Below, one piece after another: positions 17,764-27,000 of a stretch of DNA of 64,000 nucleotides. The notes under the pieces are model-generated. The model was not told the DNA's origin. It saw only the letters and a program-made list of their open reading frames with translations, and did not search any database. Origin of the DNA: Saccharospirillum sp039982735 (GTDB taxonomy: Bacteria > Pseudomonadota > Gammaproteobacteria > Pseudomonadales > Natronospirillaceae); assembly GCF_039982735.1 (NCBI RefSeq), contig NZ_JBDWXV010000003.1:248001-312000 (forward strand), read 5' to 3'. A program made the position numbers and the translations under genes. Position 1 is the first letter of the stretch. Each line of letters starts with the position of its first letter.

Positions 17764-18870
17764 ATGACCTGGCAAACCACACAACTGACGCCTCCTGGCG
17801 ATCGCATTGATCTTGGCATTGGCCAACCCGATCCAGTCCTGTTACCAGCCGACCTGTTTAAGCAGACGAGCGTTGATGCATCTGTTCTTGCCTATGGAGC
17901 CGAAGCGGGCGACGAACGGTTTCGCTACGCACTGGCAAACTGGCTAAACCAGCGCCAGAGTCAGCCTGCGAGCCCCGATAACCTCATGGTGACCACCGGC
18001 TCTTCCAACGCGCTCGACATGATCTGCACCCGCTTCAGCCAACCCGGCGATACGGTTCTGGTGGAAGACCCAACCTATTTCATCGCCCGCAAACAACTGG
18101 CCGAGCATGGGCTCACTGCTGTTGCGGTACCGATGGATGATGACGGAGTCGATATTCTGGAGCTGGCGGCACTGATCGAACAGCACAGGCCCGCCTTCTT
18201 TTACACGGTTCCGACCTTTCACAACCCGACCGGAATTACCCAAAGCGCTGAGCGCAGAGCGCAACTGGTCGCGCTCGCGCGGGATACCGCTTGCCCGGTG
18301 GTCGCCGATGAGGTTTATCAGTATTTGTATTACGCCAAGCCACCGCCCGACCCACTGGCAAGCCTCGACGAGCGGGCGCCGGTTTTGTCGATTGGCTCCT
18401 TTTCCAAACTGCTGGCGCCGGGCCTGCGCCTAGGCTGGATTCAGGGGCAACCGGAGATGCTGACTCGCCTGATTGGCAGCGCACTGCTGTCGAGCGGCGG
18501 CGGCCTGGCGCCGGTGACGTCCAGCCTGGTCAGGCCCTTGCTGGAAGACGGTCGTTTTGATCAACACCTGACGCGGCTAACCGGGATTTATCGAAAGCGA
18601 CTGGCAACACTGTTGCGGGGGCTTGAGGACAATCTGGGAGATCGGCTGGCCTGGAAGGCGCCTGAAGGGGGGTATTTTGTCTGGGCGCACTGGCGCAATG
18701 GAGCCAATACCGACGCCATGCTGCCCCGGGCCCATAAAGCGGGGGTGGGCTATCAGCCCGGGAGCAAATTTTCAGACTCGCCCGACCAAGCCAGTGCCAT
18801 GCGGTTGTGCTTCGCCTTTTACGATGAAGCACAACTGACGGAGGCTTGTGTCAGGCTGAGTCAGCTCTGA
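17764..18870 (+). CDS. PLP-dependent aminotransferase, class I/II (2-aminoadipate/MocR-type domain without regulator)
   Basis: Fold-type I aminotransferase of 368 residues. The cofactor lysine is in SIGSFSKLLAPGLRLGW, the pyridine-nitrogen aspartate in VVADEVYQYLYY, the substrate loop in FYTVPTFHNPTGIT, and a C-terminal arginine in MRLCFAF. It resembles the aminotransferase half of MocR-type regulators and 2-aminoadipate aminotransferases, but has no GntR helix-turn-helix. The specific amino donor is not evident. It starts 119 bases after palindromic element 2 and appears monocistronic. Confidence 0.87.
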   Translation: MTWQTTQLTPPGDRIDLGIGQPDPVLLPADLFKQTSVDASVLAYGAEAGDERFRYALANWLNQRQSQPASPDNLMVTTGSSNALDMICTRFSQPGDTVLVEDPTYFIARKQLAEHGLTAVAVPMDDDGVDILELAALIEQHRPAFFYTVPTFHNPTGITQSAERRAQLVALARDTACPVVADEVYQYLYYAKPPPDPLASLDERAPVLSIGSFSKLLAPGLRLGWIQGQPEMLTRLIGSALLSSGGGLAPVTSSLVRPLLEDGRFDQHLTRLTGIYRKRLATLLRGLEDNLGDRLAWKAPEGGYFVWAHWRNGANTDAMLPRAHKAGVGYQPGSKFSDSPDQASAMRLCFAFYDEAQLTEACVRLSQL

Positions 18871-18890
18871 GGGTTTCGTCCGACCCGCCT

Positions 18891-19511
18891 TTACAGCGGG
18901 CAGACTGCGCCGGTGCCCTTGAGGCCACAGTAGCCGTTCGGGTTTTTCAGCAAGTACTGCTGGTGGTATGTCTCGGCAAAATAGAACGTTGGTTTTGGGC
19001 CGATCTCGGTGGTAATAGCGCCTTTACCCTGGGCTTGCAGCGCCTGTTCAAAGACGTTGCGTGTCTGTTCAGCCACCGCGAGCTGCTCGTTCGAGCCGTA
19101 AATTGCTGAGCGGTACTGGGTGCCGATATCGTTGCCCTGGCGCATGCCCTGCGTTGGATCGTGCGCTTCCCAGAACGACTTCAGCAAAGCAGCCAACGAT
19201 ACCTGGCCCGGGTCGTACACTACCCGCACCGCCTCGGTATGACCGGTCAGGCCCGAGCAGACTTCTTCATAGGTTGGGTTAGGCGTCAGGCCGCCAGCGT
19301 AACCTACGGCCGTGTTACGAACGCCAGGCAAGGTCCAGAAATGGCGTTCAGCCCCCCAGAAGCACCCCATGGCGAGTATGATTTCCTCGCAACCTTCGGG
19401 TGTGTCACGCATGTCAATATCGAATACCGCATGTTGAAAGTCGACCGGCAACGGTGTTTCCCGTCCGGGCAGCGCAGCGCTGTCAGCGGGCAGTTCAGTG
19501 GATCTGGCCAT
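18891..19511 (-). CDS. msrA: peptide methionine-S-sulfoxide reductase MsrA
   Basis: Repairs oxidised methionine (S epimer) in proteins using thioredoxin. The 206-residue protein is of the longer MsrA type: catalytic Cys50 is in GCFWGAERHFW, the glutamate/aspartate-containing stretch is HDPTQGMRQGNDIGTQYRSA, and the resolving cysteines are in GYCGLKGTGAVCPL at the C-terminus (about 195 and 204). It ends 20 bases after the convergent aminotransferase gene. No MsrB domain is fused. Confidence 0.95.
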   Translation of the reverse strand: MARSTELPADSAALPGRETPLPVDFQHAVFDIDMRDTPEGCEEIILAMGCFWGAERHFWTLPGVRNTAVGYAGGLTPNPTYEEVCSGLTGHTEAVRVVYDPGQVSLAALLKSFWEAHDPTQGMRQGNDIGTQYRSAIYGSNEQLAVAEQTRNVFEQALQAQGKGAITTEIGPKPTFYFAETYHQQYLLKNPNGYCGLKGTGAVCPL

Positions 19512-19639
19512 GGAGCTCTCCTTAATGATTGCACCCTAAATGAGCGCCAACTATAGTGAATTCAATGGGGGCTGATCACCCATTTACTTTTAGCTGCCTC
19601 AGCCGATAACCGGAAAGGTCCTGTCATCTGGAGACTTTG

Positions 19640-20041
19640 ATGTCTGACAACCATAGACGCTTTCAACGCATTGAATTCAATGCCCGCATCGAATTGCGCC
19701 TGGGTGACCCGGCCCAACCCGACCTCTACCCCGGTATCTTACGCGACATCAGTCTGAAAGGGGCTCTGGTGGTGCTCGGCGATACCGGCCATATTCCCGG
19801 GGTTAACGGCACCGGGCAGCTTGTAGTCCAGCTAGACCAGAGCGACGTCGTGCTGACCATGGAAGTCGAAGTTTCCTATTACCACGCTGAACGCCATGCC
19901 TGTGGCCTGAACATACTGTCCATGGATGTCGACACCGCTTCCCATCTGCGCCGGCTGGTAGAAGTCAACCTCGGCGACGATGCAGCCCTGCAACGGGAAC
20001 TGAGCAATCTGATTGAAGTAATGGAAGCCGAACACGGCTGA
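19640..20041 (+). CDS. PilZ domain cyclic-di-GMP effector
   Basis: Single-domain PilZ protein of 133 residues. The cyclic-di-GMP-binding residues are visible: the RxxxR-type motif in HRRFQRIEFNAR near the N-terminus and the (D/N)xSxxG motif DISLKGALV. It would act as a receptor changing motility, adhesion or enzyme output when bound. I chose ATG 19640, which has GGAG six to seven bases upstream; the codon just before it is TTG. It stands alone, upstream of the opp operon, with no flagellar gene nearby. Confidence 0.88.
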   Translation: MSDNHRRFQRIEFNARIELRLGDPAQPDLYPGILRDISLKGALVVLGDTGHIPGVNGTGQLVVQLDQSDVVLTMEVEVSYYHAERHACGLNILSMDVDTASHLRRLVEVNLGDDAALQRELSNLIEVMEAEHG

Positions 20042-20178
20042 CAGTGTGAACTGATCCCTGTTTTTGGCCCCGCTACTGACAGCATTGCGTAATGTATAGC
20101 GTTTTATCGTTTCGTTCGTTGAAGTTTGCTCGCCTCTGTGACAATTTCTGCGCCGCTCGCTGTCTGATCCCAATACGC

Positions 20179-20194
20179 CAGGTTAATTAACCTG
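20179..20194. promoter_or_regulatory. 16-bp perfect palindrome upstream of the oligopeptide transporter
   Basis: The sequence CAGGTTAATTAACCTG is a perfect 16-base palindrome 75 bases before the first oppA start codon. It is followed by a looser inverted repeat (CCTGCC, then GGCAGG at 20210-20216). A symmetric site of this length in an operon leader suggests a dimeric repressor or activator site, or part of a leader hairpin. No regulator can be named. Confidence 0.35.
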
Positions 20195-20269
20195 CCGCCC
20201 AACCTGGCTGGCAGGGTACCTGTGGTTCGATCAGATGTAGACGGCATTACTCACACAGGGAGAATACCC

Positions 20270-21970
20270 ATGATAAAACCCATCGCAATGGACTGGCGCC
20301 TGACTCTGGCCGCCACTCTCATCACTGGCGTCACGCTGGCCGGTTGTTCACAGGGCCCGGAAGACACGGCCTCGCAATCGTCATCCAGTGAACCGGCCGA
20401 ATCGTCGCAAAGCCAGGCATCCTCCGGTATGGCACACCCGGTTACCGGTGAAACACTGGCCGAGGAGCAAGTGTTTACTTACCGCGCGCTCGATGAATCA
20501 TCGTCTCTGGACCCTCAGTTGGTCGAAGATGTGGATGGCTCCTACATCGTACGGGATTTGTTCGAAGGCCTGCTTAACTCCAATGAGCAAGGCGACTTGA
20601 TTCCGGGTGTTGCCGAACGCTACGAGACCGAAGACAACCAGACCTGGACTTTCCACCTGCGCGATAACGCCCAGTGGTCCGACGGCGAGCCAGTCACCGC
20701 GAACGACTTCGTCTACGCCTGGCGTCGCGCTGTCGACCCGGACCTGGCATCACCCTATGCCTGGTACATGAGCCTGATGGCGCTGGAAAACGTTGAAGCC
20801 ATTCTCGAAGGCGAGTTACCCCCTTCTGAGCTGGGCGTAGAAGCGATTGACGAATCCACCTTGCGTGTCAGTCTCAGCCGGCCTCTGCCCTATTTCGCAC
20901 AAATGGTCGTTCACGGCACGACTTTTCCCGCCCCGCAATGGGTCATCGAGGAACACGGTGAAGACTGGACCAAGCCCGGCAACCTGGTCGGCAATGGTGC
21001 CTTTGTACTGACTGAACATGTGGTCAATGAGCGGTTGGTGCGCGAACGCAACGAACGCTACTGGGACAACGAAAACAACCTGATGGACCGCGTCGTCACC
21101 CTGGTCATCAACGATGAAAACCAGGCTCTGAACCGCTACGATGCAGGCGAGCTCGATAAAACCGACGTTCCGGCGGGCCAGTATCCGCGTCTTGAGTCCG
21201 AGCTCCCGGATGAAGCCCACGTCTTCCCGCAACTGTGCAACTATTACTACATCTTCAATAACGAAGTTGAACCGTTCGATGATCCGCGCGTGCGCCAGGC
21301 TCTGTCTTACGCCATCGACCGTAATGTCATTGTTAACAATGTATTGCAGGGCGGCCAATACCCGGCCTACACCTTTACCCCGGCACTGACAGCTGGCTTT
21401 ACCACGCCCGATGTGGAATGGGGCCAGTGGACTCAGGCAGAGCGGGATGCCCGTGCCGTTGAGTTGCTGGCAGAAGCCGGCTACGGCCCGGAAAACCCGC
21501 TGGAAACCAGCTTGCTGTACAACACCGATGAAGCCCACCGTAAAGTGGCCATCGCCGTAAGCAGCATGTGGCAGGAAAAGCTGGGCGTAACCGCCACTCT
21601 GGAAAACCAGGAATGGACCACCTTCCTGACCACACGCAGCGAAGGCGACTTCGACATTGCCCGTGGCGCCTGGTGTGGCGATTACAACGAAGCATCCACC
21701 TTCCTGGACCTGATGCAATCTGACTCGGGTTACAACGATGCGGGCTATGCATCGGAAGAATACGACCGGTTAGCGGCCGAAGCCCAGACAGAACTGGACC
21801 CGGGCACCCAATATACCGCCATGGAAGAACTGATTGCCGCGGATATGCCCAACGCACCGGTCTACCATTACACCGAGGTGATTATGCTGAAGCCGGATGT
21901 CAAAGGCTGGCCCTTCGACGATATTCAGCAAAACATCTACAGCCGCAACCTCTATAAAGTTGCCAACTAA
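20270..21970 (+). CDS. oppA: oligopeptide ABC transporter substrate-binding lipoprotein (OppA-like, first copy)
   Basis: Peptide-binding component of an Opp/Dpp-type importer, 566 residues, SBP_bac_5 family. The N-terminus is a lipoprotein signal with lipobox LAGC (residues about 21-24), followed by a Ser/Gln-rich linker, so it is membrane-anchored. Conserved motifs include PQLVEDVDGSYIVRDLFEGL, FVYAWRRAVDP and VRQALSYAIDR. I chose ATG 20270, which has AGGGAG seven bases upstream. From residue about 45 it is nearly the same as the next gene's product, so this is a tandem duplication in which one copy is lipidated. A strong terminator follows (21996-22018). Confidence 0.93.
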   Translation: MIKPIAMDWRLTLAATLITGVTLAGCSQGPEDTASQSSSSEPAESSQSQASSGMAHPVTGETLAEEQVFTYRALDESSSLDPQLVEDVDGSYIVRDLFEGLLNSNEQGDLIPGVAERYETEDNQTWTFHLRDNAQWSDGEPVTANDFVYAWRRAVDPDLASPYAWYMSLMALENVEAILEGELPPSELGVEAIDESTLRVSLSRPLPYFAQMVVHGTTFPAPQWVIEEHGEDWTKPGNLVGNGAFVLTEHVVNERLVRERNERYWDNENNLMDRVVTLVINDENQALNRYDAGELDKTDVPAGQYPRLESELPDEAHVFPQLCNYYYIFNNEVEPFDDPRVRQALSYAIDRNVIVNNVLQGGQYPAYTFTPALTAGFTTPDVEWGQWTQAERDARAVELLAEAGYGPENPLETSLLYNTDEAHRKVAIAVSSMWQEKLGVTATLENQEWTTFLTTRSEGDFDIARGAWCGDYNEASTFLDLMQSDSGYNDAGYASEEYDRLAAEAQTELDPGTQYTAMEELIAADMPNAPVYHYTEVIMLKPDVKGWPFDDIQQNIYSRNLYKVAN

Positions 21971-21995
21971 GTCGTAAAGCGCTGACTTGCTCCCC

Positions 21996-22018
21996 GCCGG
22001 GGCCCAGCCCCGGCTTTT
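21996..22018 (+). terminator. rho-independent terminator after the first oppA
   Basis: Perfect 8-bp stem GCCGGGGC/GCCCCGGC with a three-base loop (22004-22006), followed by TTTT, 26 bases after the first oppA stop codon. It should end most transcripts there, so the first oppA is a separate transcription unit from the downstream opp genes. Confidence 0.8.
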
Positions 22019-22324
22019 CACCTTTTCAAACTCTGCTTCTAACTCCGTTCAACGACCTGGAATTGCATAACCCAGCGTCGATAAACCCCCTTCACAACGC
22101 CCATTCCCAAGGCTGTGTCACAGATTCGCCAGTAAAGTGAACCATACAGTCATTTTTTTTGGCGCACTGATTGATGTTTGTTGCAGGATGTGAAAGTTTA
22201 CATGCCTTGTTTCGCATCAGGCTAAGACCTGGAAACAGACACTGTTGTGAGCTATCCCTACCCGGGCACTGGCTTGTCATATGTCATCTACTAAAAAATA
22301 GAACGATTCAAAAGAGGGTTAATC
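22019..22324. other. intergenic region between the two oppA copies
   Basis: About 300 bases without a gene. It must hold the promoter for the second oppA because a terminator precedes it. AT-rich stretches at 22140-22200 are plausible promoter sequence, but I cannot fix a -35/-10 pair. A short palindrome CTGTG-T-CACAG lies at 22113-22123. The ribosome site for the next gene is AGAGGG, eight bases before its ATG. Confidence 0.4.
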
Positions 22325-23941
22325 ATGAAAACTCTGCACAAAACGCTGGCAGCGGCGCTGGTTTCAGCTTCGCTGGCAGGCACTCCTGTACTTGCTGAAG
22401 ACACCCACCCGGTTACCGGTGAACAATTGGCCGATGAGCAGGTATTCACTTACCGTGCACTGGACGAGTCCTCCTCCCTGGACCCGCAGGTCGTTGAAGA
22501 CGTCGATGGCTCTTACATTGTTCGCGACCTCTTTGAAGGCCTGCTGAACTCCGACCCTGAAGGCAACATCGTACCGGGCGTCGCAGAGCGATGGGAAACC
22601 GATGACAACCAGACCTGGACGTTCTACCTGCGTGATGACGCCAAATGGTCTGACGGCGAGCCGGTCACTGCGAACGACTTCGTTTACGCCTGGCGTCGTG
22701 CTGTTGATCCGGAACTGGCGTCACCTTACGCCTGGTACATGAGCCTGATGGCGCTGGAAAACGTCGATGCCGTGCTCGAAGGCGAGATGGAAGACACTAC
22801 TCTGGGTGTCGAAGCCATTGATGAACATACCCTGAAAGTCAGCCTGACCCGCCCCATGCCCTACTTTGACCAGATGGTCACCCACGCCACCACCTTCCCG
22901 TCACCCCAGTGGGTGATTGAAGAGCACGGTGATGACTGGACCAAACCCGGCAACCTGGTCGGTAACGGTGCTTTCGTGCTGACCGAGCACGTCATTAACG
23001 AACGCTTGGTGCGTGAGCGTAATGAGATGTACTGGGACAACGAAAACAACCTGATGGACAAAGTGGTCACTCTGGTTATTAACGATGAAAACCAGGCACT
23101 GAATCGCTACGACGCCGGCGAGCTGGACAAGACCGACATCCCTGCAGGCCAGTACCCGGCTCAGGAAGCCGAACGTCCGGATGAAGCCCACGTTTTCCCG
23201 CGTCTGTGTAACTACTATTACTCGTTCAACAACGAAGTAGCTCCGTTCGACGATGCCCGTGTTCGTAAGGCGCTGTCCTACGCGATCGACCGCAACGTCG
23301 TTGTCGACAACGTACTGCAAGGTGGCCAGTTCCCGGCTTACACCTTTACCCCGGCCCTGACCGCAGGCTTCACCACGCCCGACGTCGATTGGGGACAGTG
23401 GACTCAGGCTCAGCGTGACGAGCGCGCCCGGGAACTGCTGGCTGAAGCGGGTTACGGCCCAGACAACCCACTGCGCACCACCCTGCTGTACAACACCGAT
23501 GAAGCTCACCGTAAAGTCGCCATTGCGGTCACCGCCATGTGGAAGCAAAAGCTTGGCGTAGAAGCCACACTGGAAAACCAGGAATGGACAACCTTCCTGA
23601 CCACTCGTGGTGAAGGGGATTTCGAGATTGCCCGTGGCGCCTGGTGTGGTGACTACAACGAAGCCTCCACCTTCCTCGACCTGATGCAGTCTGGCTCTGG
23701 CTACAACGATGCCAACTACGACTCGGCCGAGTACGATCGCCTGGCTGCCGAAGCCCAGACCATGTCTGACCCGAGCGCCAACTACACCAAGATGGAAGAA
23801 TTGGCCGCAGAAGACATGCCTAATGCACCGGTTTACCACTACACCGGCATTATCATGGTCAAACCTGACCTGAAAGGCTGGCCTTATGAAGATGTTCAGC
23901 AGAACATCTACAGCCGCAACCTGTACAAAGTCGAGCAATAA
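22325..23941 (+). CDS. oppA: oligopeptide ABC transporter periplasmic substrate-binding protein (OppA-like, second copy)
   Basis: Soluble periplasmic peptide-binding protein, 538 residues, SBP_bac_5 family. It has a standard signal peptide (LAAALVSASLAGTPVLAED, cleavage probably after VLA) instead of the lipobox of the first copy. The mature sequence matches the first copy almost throughout: PQVVEDVDGSYIVRDLFEGL, FVYAWRRAVDP, CNYYYSFNNEV, ending in SRNLYKVEQ. Nearly all differences are conservative. The two may serve as an anchored and a free receptor for the same permease, or differ in peptide preference. A hairpin at 23966-23985 separates it from oppB. Confidence 0.94.
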   Translation: MKTLHKTLAAALVSASLAGTPVLAEDTHPVTGEQLADEQVFTYRALDESSSLDPQVVEDVDGSYIVRDLFEGLLNSDPEGNIVPGVAERWETDDNQTWTFYLRDDAKWSDGEPVTANDFVYAWRRAVDPELASPYAWYMSLMALENVDAVLEGEMEDTTLGVEAIDEHTLKVSLTRPMPYFDQMVTHATTFPSPQWVIEEHGDDWTKPGNLVGNGAFVLTEHVINERLVRERNEMYWDNENNLMDKVVTLVINDENQALNRYDAGELDKTDIPAGQYPAQEAERPDEAHVFPRLCNYYYSFNNEVAPFDDARVRKALSYAIDRNVVVDNVLQGGQFPAYTFTPALTAGFTTPDVDWGQWTQAQRDERARELLAEAGYGPDNPLRTTLLYNTDEAHRKVAIAVTAMWKQKLGVEATLENQEWTTFLTTRGEGDFEIARGAWCGDYNEASTFLDLMQSGSGYNDANYDSAEYDRLAAEAQTMSDPSANYTKMEELAAEDMPNAPVYHYTGIIMVKPDLKGWPYEDVQQNIYSRNLYKVEQ

Positions 23942-23965
23942 TCGGCGCGTAACGTACAGAAAAAA

Positions 23966-23985
23966 CAGCGGCCTTCGGGCCGCTG
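23966..23985 (+). promoter_or_regulatory. intercistronic UUCG hairpin between oppA and oppB
   Basis: Perfect 8-bp stem CAGCGGCC/GGCCGCTG closed by a TTCG tetraloop, 24 bases after the oppA stop codon. No T tract follows on the plus strand. Stable UUCG hairpins between a binding-protein gene and its permease genes typically stabilise the upstream mRNA or partially terminate, giving more binding protein than permease. Confidence 0.65.
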
Positions 23986-24143
23986 ACTATTGAGAACACC
24001 CTCCTGTTCACTGAAACATTCCGCTGCTTCTCTTTTGTTTTCAAAGGTTTACGGATTGTTACCGAATAAAGTCGGGTTTCTGTTCCGGCTTGTCCTTCAG
24101 GTTGGGTAGAATCGCCGGTCATCATTTTGCAGGCATCTTCACT

Positions 24144-25067
24144 ATGTTCAATTTCGTGCTCCGCCGGATCGCTGTGGCGATACCGACCCTGCTCATTCTG
24201 GTCTCTATTTCATTCTTTCTGATGTTTTCTGCCCCAGGTGGCCCGTTCACTTCTGAACGACCCATTCCTCAGGCCGTCATGGAAAACATTGAAGCCAAAT
24301 ACAATCTCGACAAACCGGTCTACCAGCAATTGGGGATCTACATCTGGAACATCGTGACCGATTTCGATTTTGGGCCCTCATTCCGGTACCAGGACAGAAC
24401 CGTACTCGATCTGATTGAGAGTGGCTTCCCGGTCACCCTGACTTACGGTTTCTGGGCCTTTGTCTTCGCCGTCACCATCGGTGTGGGGCTCGGCGTCATC
24501 GCTGCCCTTAAGCACAACACCGCTGCTGACTACACGGCCGTCAGCGTTGCCATTGTCGGCCAGGTACTGCCTAACTTTGTTATGGCGCCGATACTGGTGC
24601 TTATCTTCGTTCTCTGGCTCGGTTGGTTGCCGGGCGGCGGTTGGCAGGGTGGCCAGATCGAGTACATCATTTTGCCCGCCATTGCATTGGGCACCAGCTT
24701 CCTGGCCAGCATTGCCCGGATCACCCGGTCCAGCATGCTCGAGGTACTGAACTCCAACTACATTCGCACCGCCCGCGCCAAAGGCCTGCCGTTCCGTTAC
24801 ATCGTCTGGCGTCATGCTCTGAAGCCTGCCATGTTGCCCGTCGTGTCCTATCTCGGCCCGGCTTTCGTGGGCATGATCACAGGCTCTGTCATCATCGATT
24901 CCTACTTCACCACCGGTGGCATCGGCGTGCATTTCATCAACGGCGCCCTCAACCGGGATTACGCCGTCATCATGGGGTTCACCATTCTGCTTGGCACCCT
25001 GACCATCGTTTTTAACATGTTGGTCGACATTCTTTACGCCTGGATTGACCCCAAGATTCGTTACTAA
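24144..25067 (+). CDS. oppB: oligopeptide ABC transporter permease OppB
   Basis: First inner-membrane permease of the Opp importer, 307 residues, six helices. The N-terminal helix follows MFNFVLRRIAVAIPTLLILV. The EAA loop that contacts the ATPases reads YIRTARAKGLPFRYIVWRHA (about 210-230). I chose ATG 24144, the usual OppB start; an in-frame ATG at 24090 would add 18 residues lacking a family match. The stop codon is 11 bases before oppC. Confidence 0.93.
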   Translation: MFNFVLRRIAVAIPTLLILVSISFFLMFSAPGGPFTSERPIPQAVMENIEAKYNLDKPVYQQLGIYIWNIVTDFDFGPSFRYQDRTVLDLIESGFPVTLTYGFWAFVFAVTIGVGLGVIAALKHNTAADYTAVSVAIVGQVLPNFVMAPILVLIFVLWLGWLPGGGWQGGQIEYIILPAIALGTSFLASIARITRSSMLEVLNSNYIRTARAKGLPFRYIVWRHALKPAMLPVVSYLGPAFVGMITGSVIIDSYFTTGGIGVHFINGALNRDYAVIMGFTILLGTLTIVFNMLVDILYAWIDPKIRY

Positions 25068-25078
25068 GGTTCACCATC

Positions 25079-26008
25079 ATGCTGACGCACAAGAAAACCA
25101 ACGTAGAAGAACTGGCCGAAAACCTCGGCAATGAGACCCCCGTGGGGCGCAGCCTCTGGCGCGATGCCATGCACCGTTTTTCCCGGAACAAAGCCGCTAT
25201 GGCCGGCCTTGTTGTCATGCTGCTGATTGTACTGTTCGCCGCCATCGGCCCGTTTGTCGCCGCCTGGCATTATTCGGACATCGACTGGGGCTTGATGGGC
25301 AACGCCGCCAGCGCTGGCCAGCCCTCCATTGAAAACGGCCATTATTTCGGTGTAGACGATCTGGGCCGGGACTTGTTTGCCCGAACCGTCCAGGGTAGCC
25401 AGATCTCCCTGCTGGTTGGCACCATCGGTGCACTGATTGCCGTGGTTATTGGAACGCTTTACGGCGCCACAGCCGGCTACTTCGGCGGCCGGATCGACAG
25501 CATCATGATGCGCACGGTCGACATTCTGATGTCGATTCCTTACATGCTCTTCCTGATATTGCTACTGGTGATGTTCGGTCGTTCCATACTGCTGATCTTT
25601 ATTGGCATTGGCGCCATTTCCTGGCTGGAGATGGCTCGAATCGTTCGCGGCCAGACTTTGTCGATCAAAAACAAGGAATACATTGAAGCCGCCGTTGCGT
25701 CCGGGGTAAGACCCTTCAAGATCGTTCTGCGCCACGTTGTACCCAACTTGCTGGGCGTGGTCATTGTCTACGCGACGCTGCTGGTTCCACAGATGATTCT
25801 GACCGAATCGTTCATCTCCTTCCTCGGCCTGGGTGTGCAAGAACCACAAACCTCCTGGGGCGCGCTGATCAATGACGGTGCCGGTACGATGCGTTATGGC
25901 ACTCTATGGCAACTGATGTTCCCACTCGGTTTCTTCATCGCCACCCTCTTAAGCTTTTTCTTTGTCGGTGACGGCCTGCGCGACGCGCTAGATCCGAAAG
26001 ACCGTTGA
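25079..26008 (+). CDS. oppC: oligopeptide ABC transporter permease OppC
   Basis: Second Opp permease, 309 residues. An N-terminal cytoplasmic segment containing SLWRDAMHRFSRNKAAMAGL precedes six helices, as is standard for OppC. The EAA loop reads YIEAAVASGVRPFKIVLRHV, and the family stretch GVDDLGRDLFARTVQGSQIS is present. It overlaps neither neighbour: 11 bases after oppB and 20 before oppD. Confidence 0.94.
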   Translation: MLTHKKTNVEELAENLGNETPVGRSLWRDAMHRFSRNKAAMAGLVVMLLIVLFAAIGPFVAAWHYSDIDWGLMGNAASAGQPSIENGHYFGVDDLGRDLFARTVQGSQISLLVGTIGALIAVVIGTLYGATAGYFGGRIDSIMMRTVDILMSIPYMLFLILLLVMFGRSILLIFIGIGAISWLEMARIVRGQTLSIKNKEYIEAAVASGVRPFKIVLRHVVPNLLGVVIVYATLLVPQMILTESFISFLGLGVQEPQTSWGALINDGAGTMRYGTLWQLMFPLGFFIATLLSFFFVGDGLRDALDPKDR

Positions 26009-26028
26009 GACACAGGAGCCACTGAATC

Positions 26029-27000
26029 ATGAGTTTATTATCAGTCAATGACCTGGGCGTCAGCTTCGATACGCTCGACGGCCAGGTGAACGCCGTCAAC
26101 GGCGTCAGTTTCGATTTGGCCAAGGGCGAAACCCTGGCCATTGTCGGGGAGTCCGGTTCCGGCAAAAGCCAAACCGCGTTTTCCATCATGGGCCTGCTGG
26201 CCCGCAACGGCCACGCCAGCGGCAGCGTCAAATTCGATGGCATTGAGATCCTTAACCTGCCCGAACAGGGCATGAATCGCATTCGTGCCGATAAAATCGG
26301 CATGATCTTTCAGGACCCGATGACCTCACTGAACCCCTTTATGAAAGTCAGCAACCAGATGACCGAAGTGCTGATGCATCATAAAGGCATGTCCCGCAAA
26401 GATGCCCTCGAAGAATCCGTTAAAATGCTCGATGCGGTGCGCATTCCAGAGGCCCGCAACCGCATTCACATGTACCCGCATGAATTCTCCGGCGGCATGC
26501 GCCAGCGTGTCATGATCGCCATGTCGCTGCTGCTGCGCCCGCAATTACTGATTGCCGATGAACCGACCACGGCCCTGGACGTCACCGTTCAGGCACAGAT
26601 CATGAAATTGCTCAAAGACCTGCAAGGCGAGTTCAACACCGCCATTATTCTGATCACCCACGACCTGGGTGTAGTCGCCGGTGCCTGTGAAAACACCTTG
26701 GTCATGTATGGCGGTCGGGTCATGGAATACGGCAGCACCGAAGCCCTGTTCGAAAACCCGAGCCATCCGTACACCAAGGGTCTGTTGCGCGCTATCCCGA
26801 GGCTCGACCAGGACGGCGAGGAGTTGCTGACCATCCCCGGCAACCCGCCCAACATGCTCAAGTTGCCGCAAGGCTGTCCGTTCCAGCCACGATGCAGTTA
26901 CGCCCATGATCGCTGCATTACCGAGGAACCGGCCCTCACCACCAACAACAGCCTGCAGCGTGAACGCGCCTGCCATGCCGATCCGGAGGCCCTGGTATGA
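26029..27000 (+). CDS. oppD: oligopeptide ABC transporter ATP-binding protein OppD
   Basis: ATPase subunit, 323 residues. Walker A is GESGSGKSQ, the signature is FSGGMRQRV, Walker B is LLIADEPTTALD and the H-loop is ILITHDLGVV. The C-terminal extension has the cysteine-rich oligopeptide-transporter motif GCPFQPRCSYAHDRC, which in DppD/OppD relatives can carry an iron-sulfur cluster. An AGGAG ribosome site precedes the ATG. Its last codons overlap the oppF start (ATGA). Confidence 0.95.
   Translation: MSLLSVNDLGVSFDTLDGQVNAVNGVSFDLAKGETLAIVGESGSGKSQTAFSIMGLLARNGHASGSVKFDGIEILNLPEQGMNRIRADKIGMIFQDPMTSLNPFMKVSNQMTEVLMHHKGMSRKDALEESVKMLDAVRIPEARNRIHMYPHEFSGGMRQRVMIAMSLLLRPQLLIADEPTTALDVTVQAQIMKLLKDLQGEFNTAIILITHDLGVVAGACENTLVMYGGRVMEYGSTEALFENPSHPYTKGLLRAIPRLDQDGEELLTIPGNPPNMLKLPQGCPFQPRCSYAHDRCITEEPALTTNNSLQRERACHADPEALV

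Noticed and set aside
22901..23938. 345-codon frame antisense to the second oppA
   Set aside because: Same explanation; the paralogous first oppA gives a similar antisense frame (20816-21718), showing it follows from codon bias.
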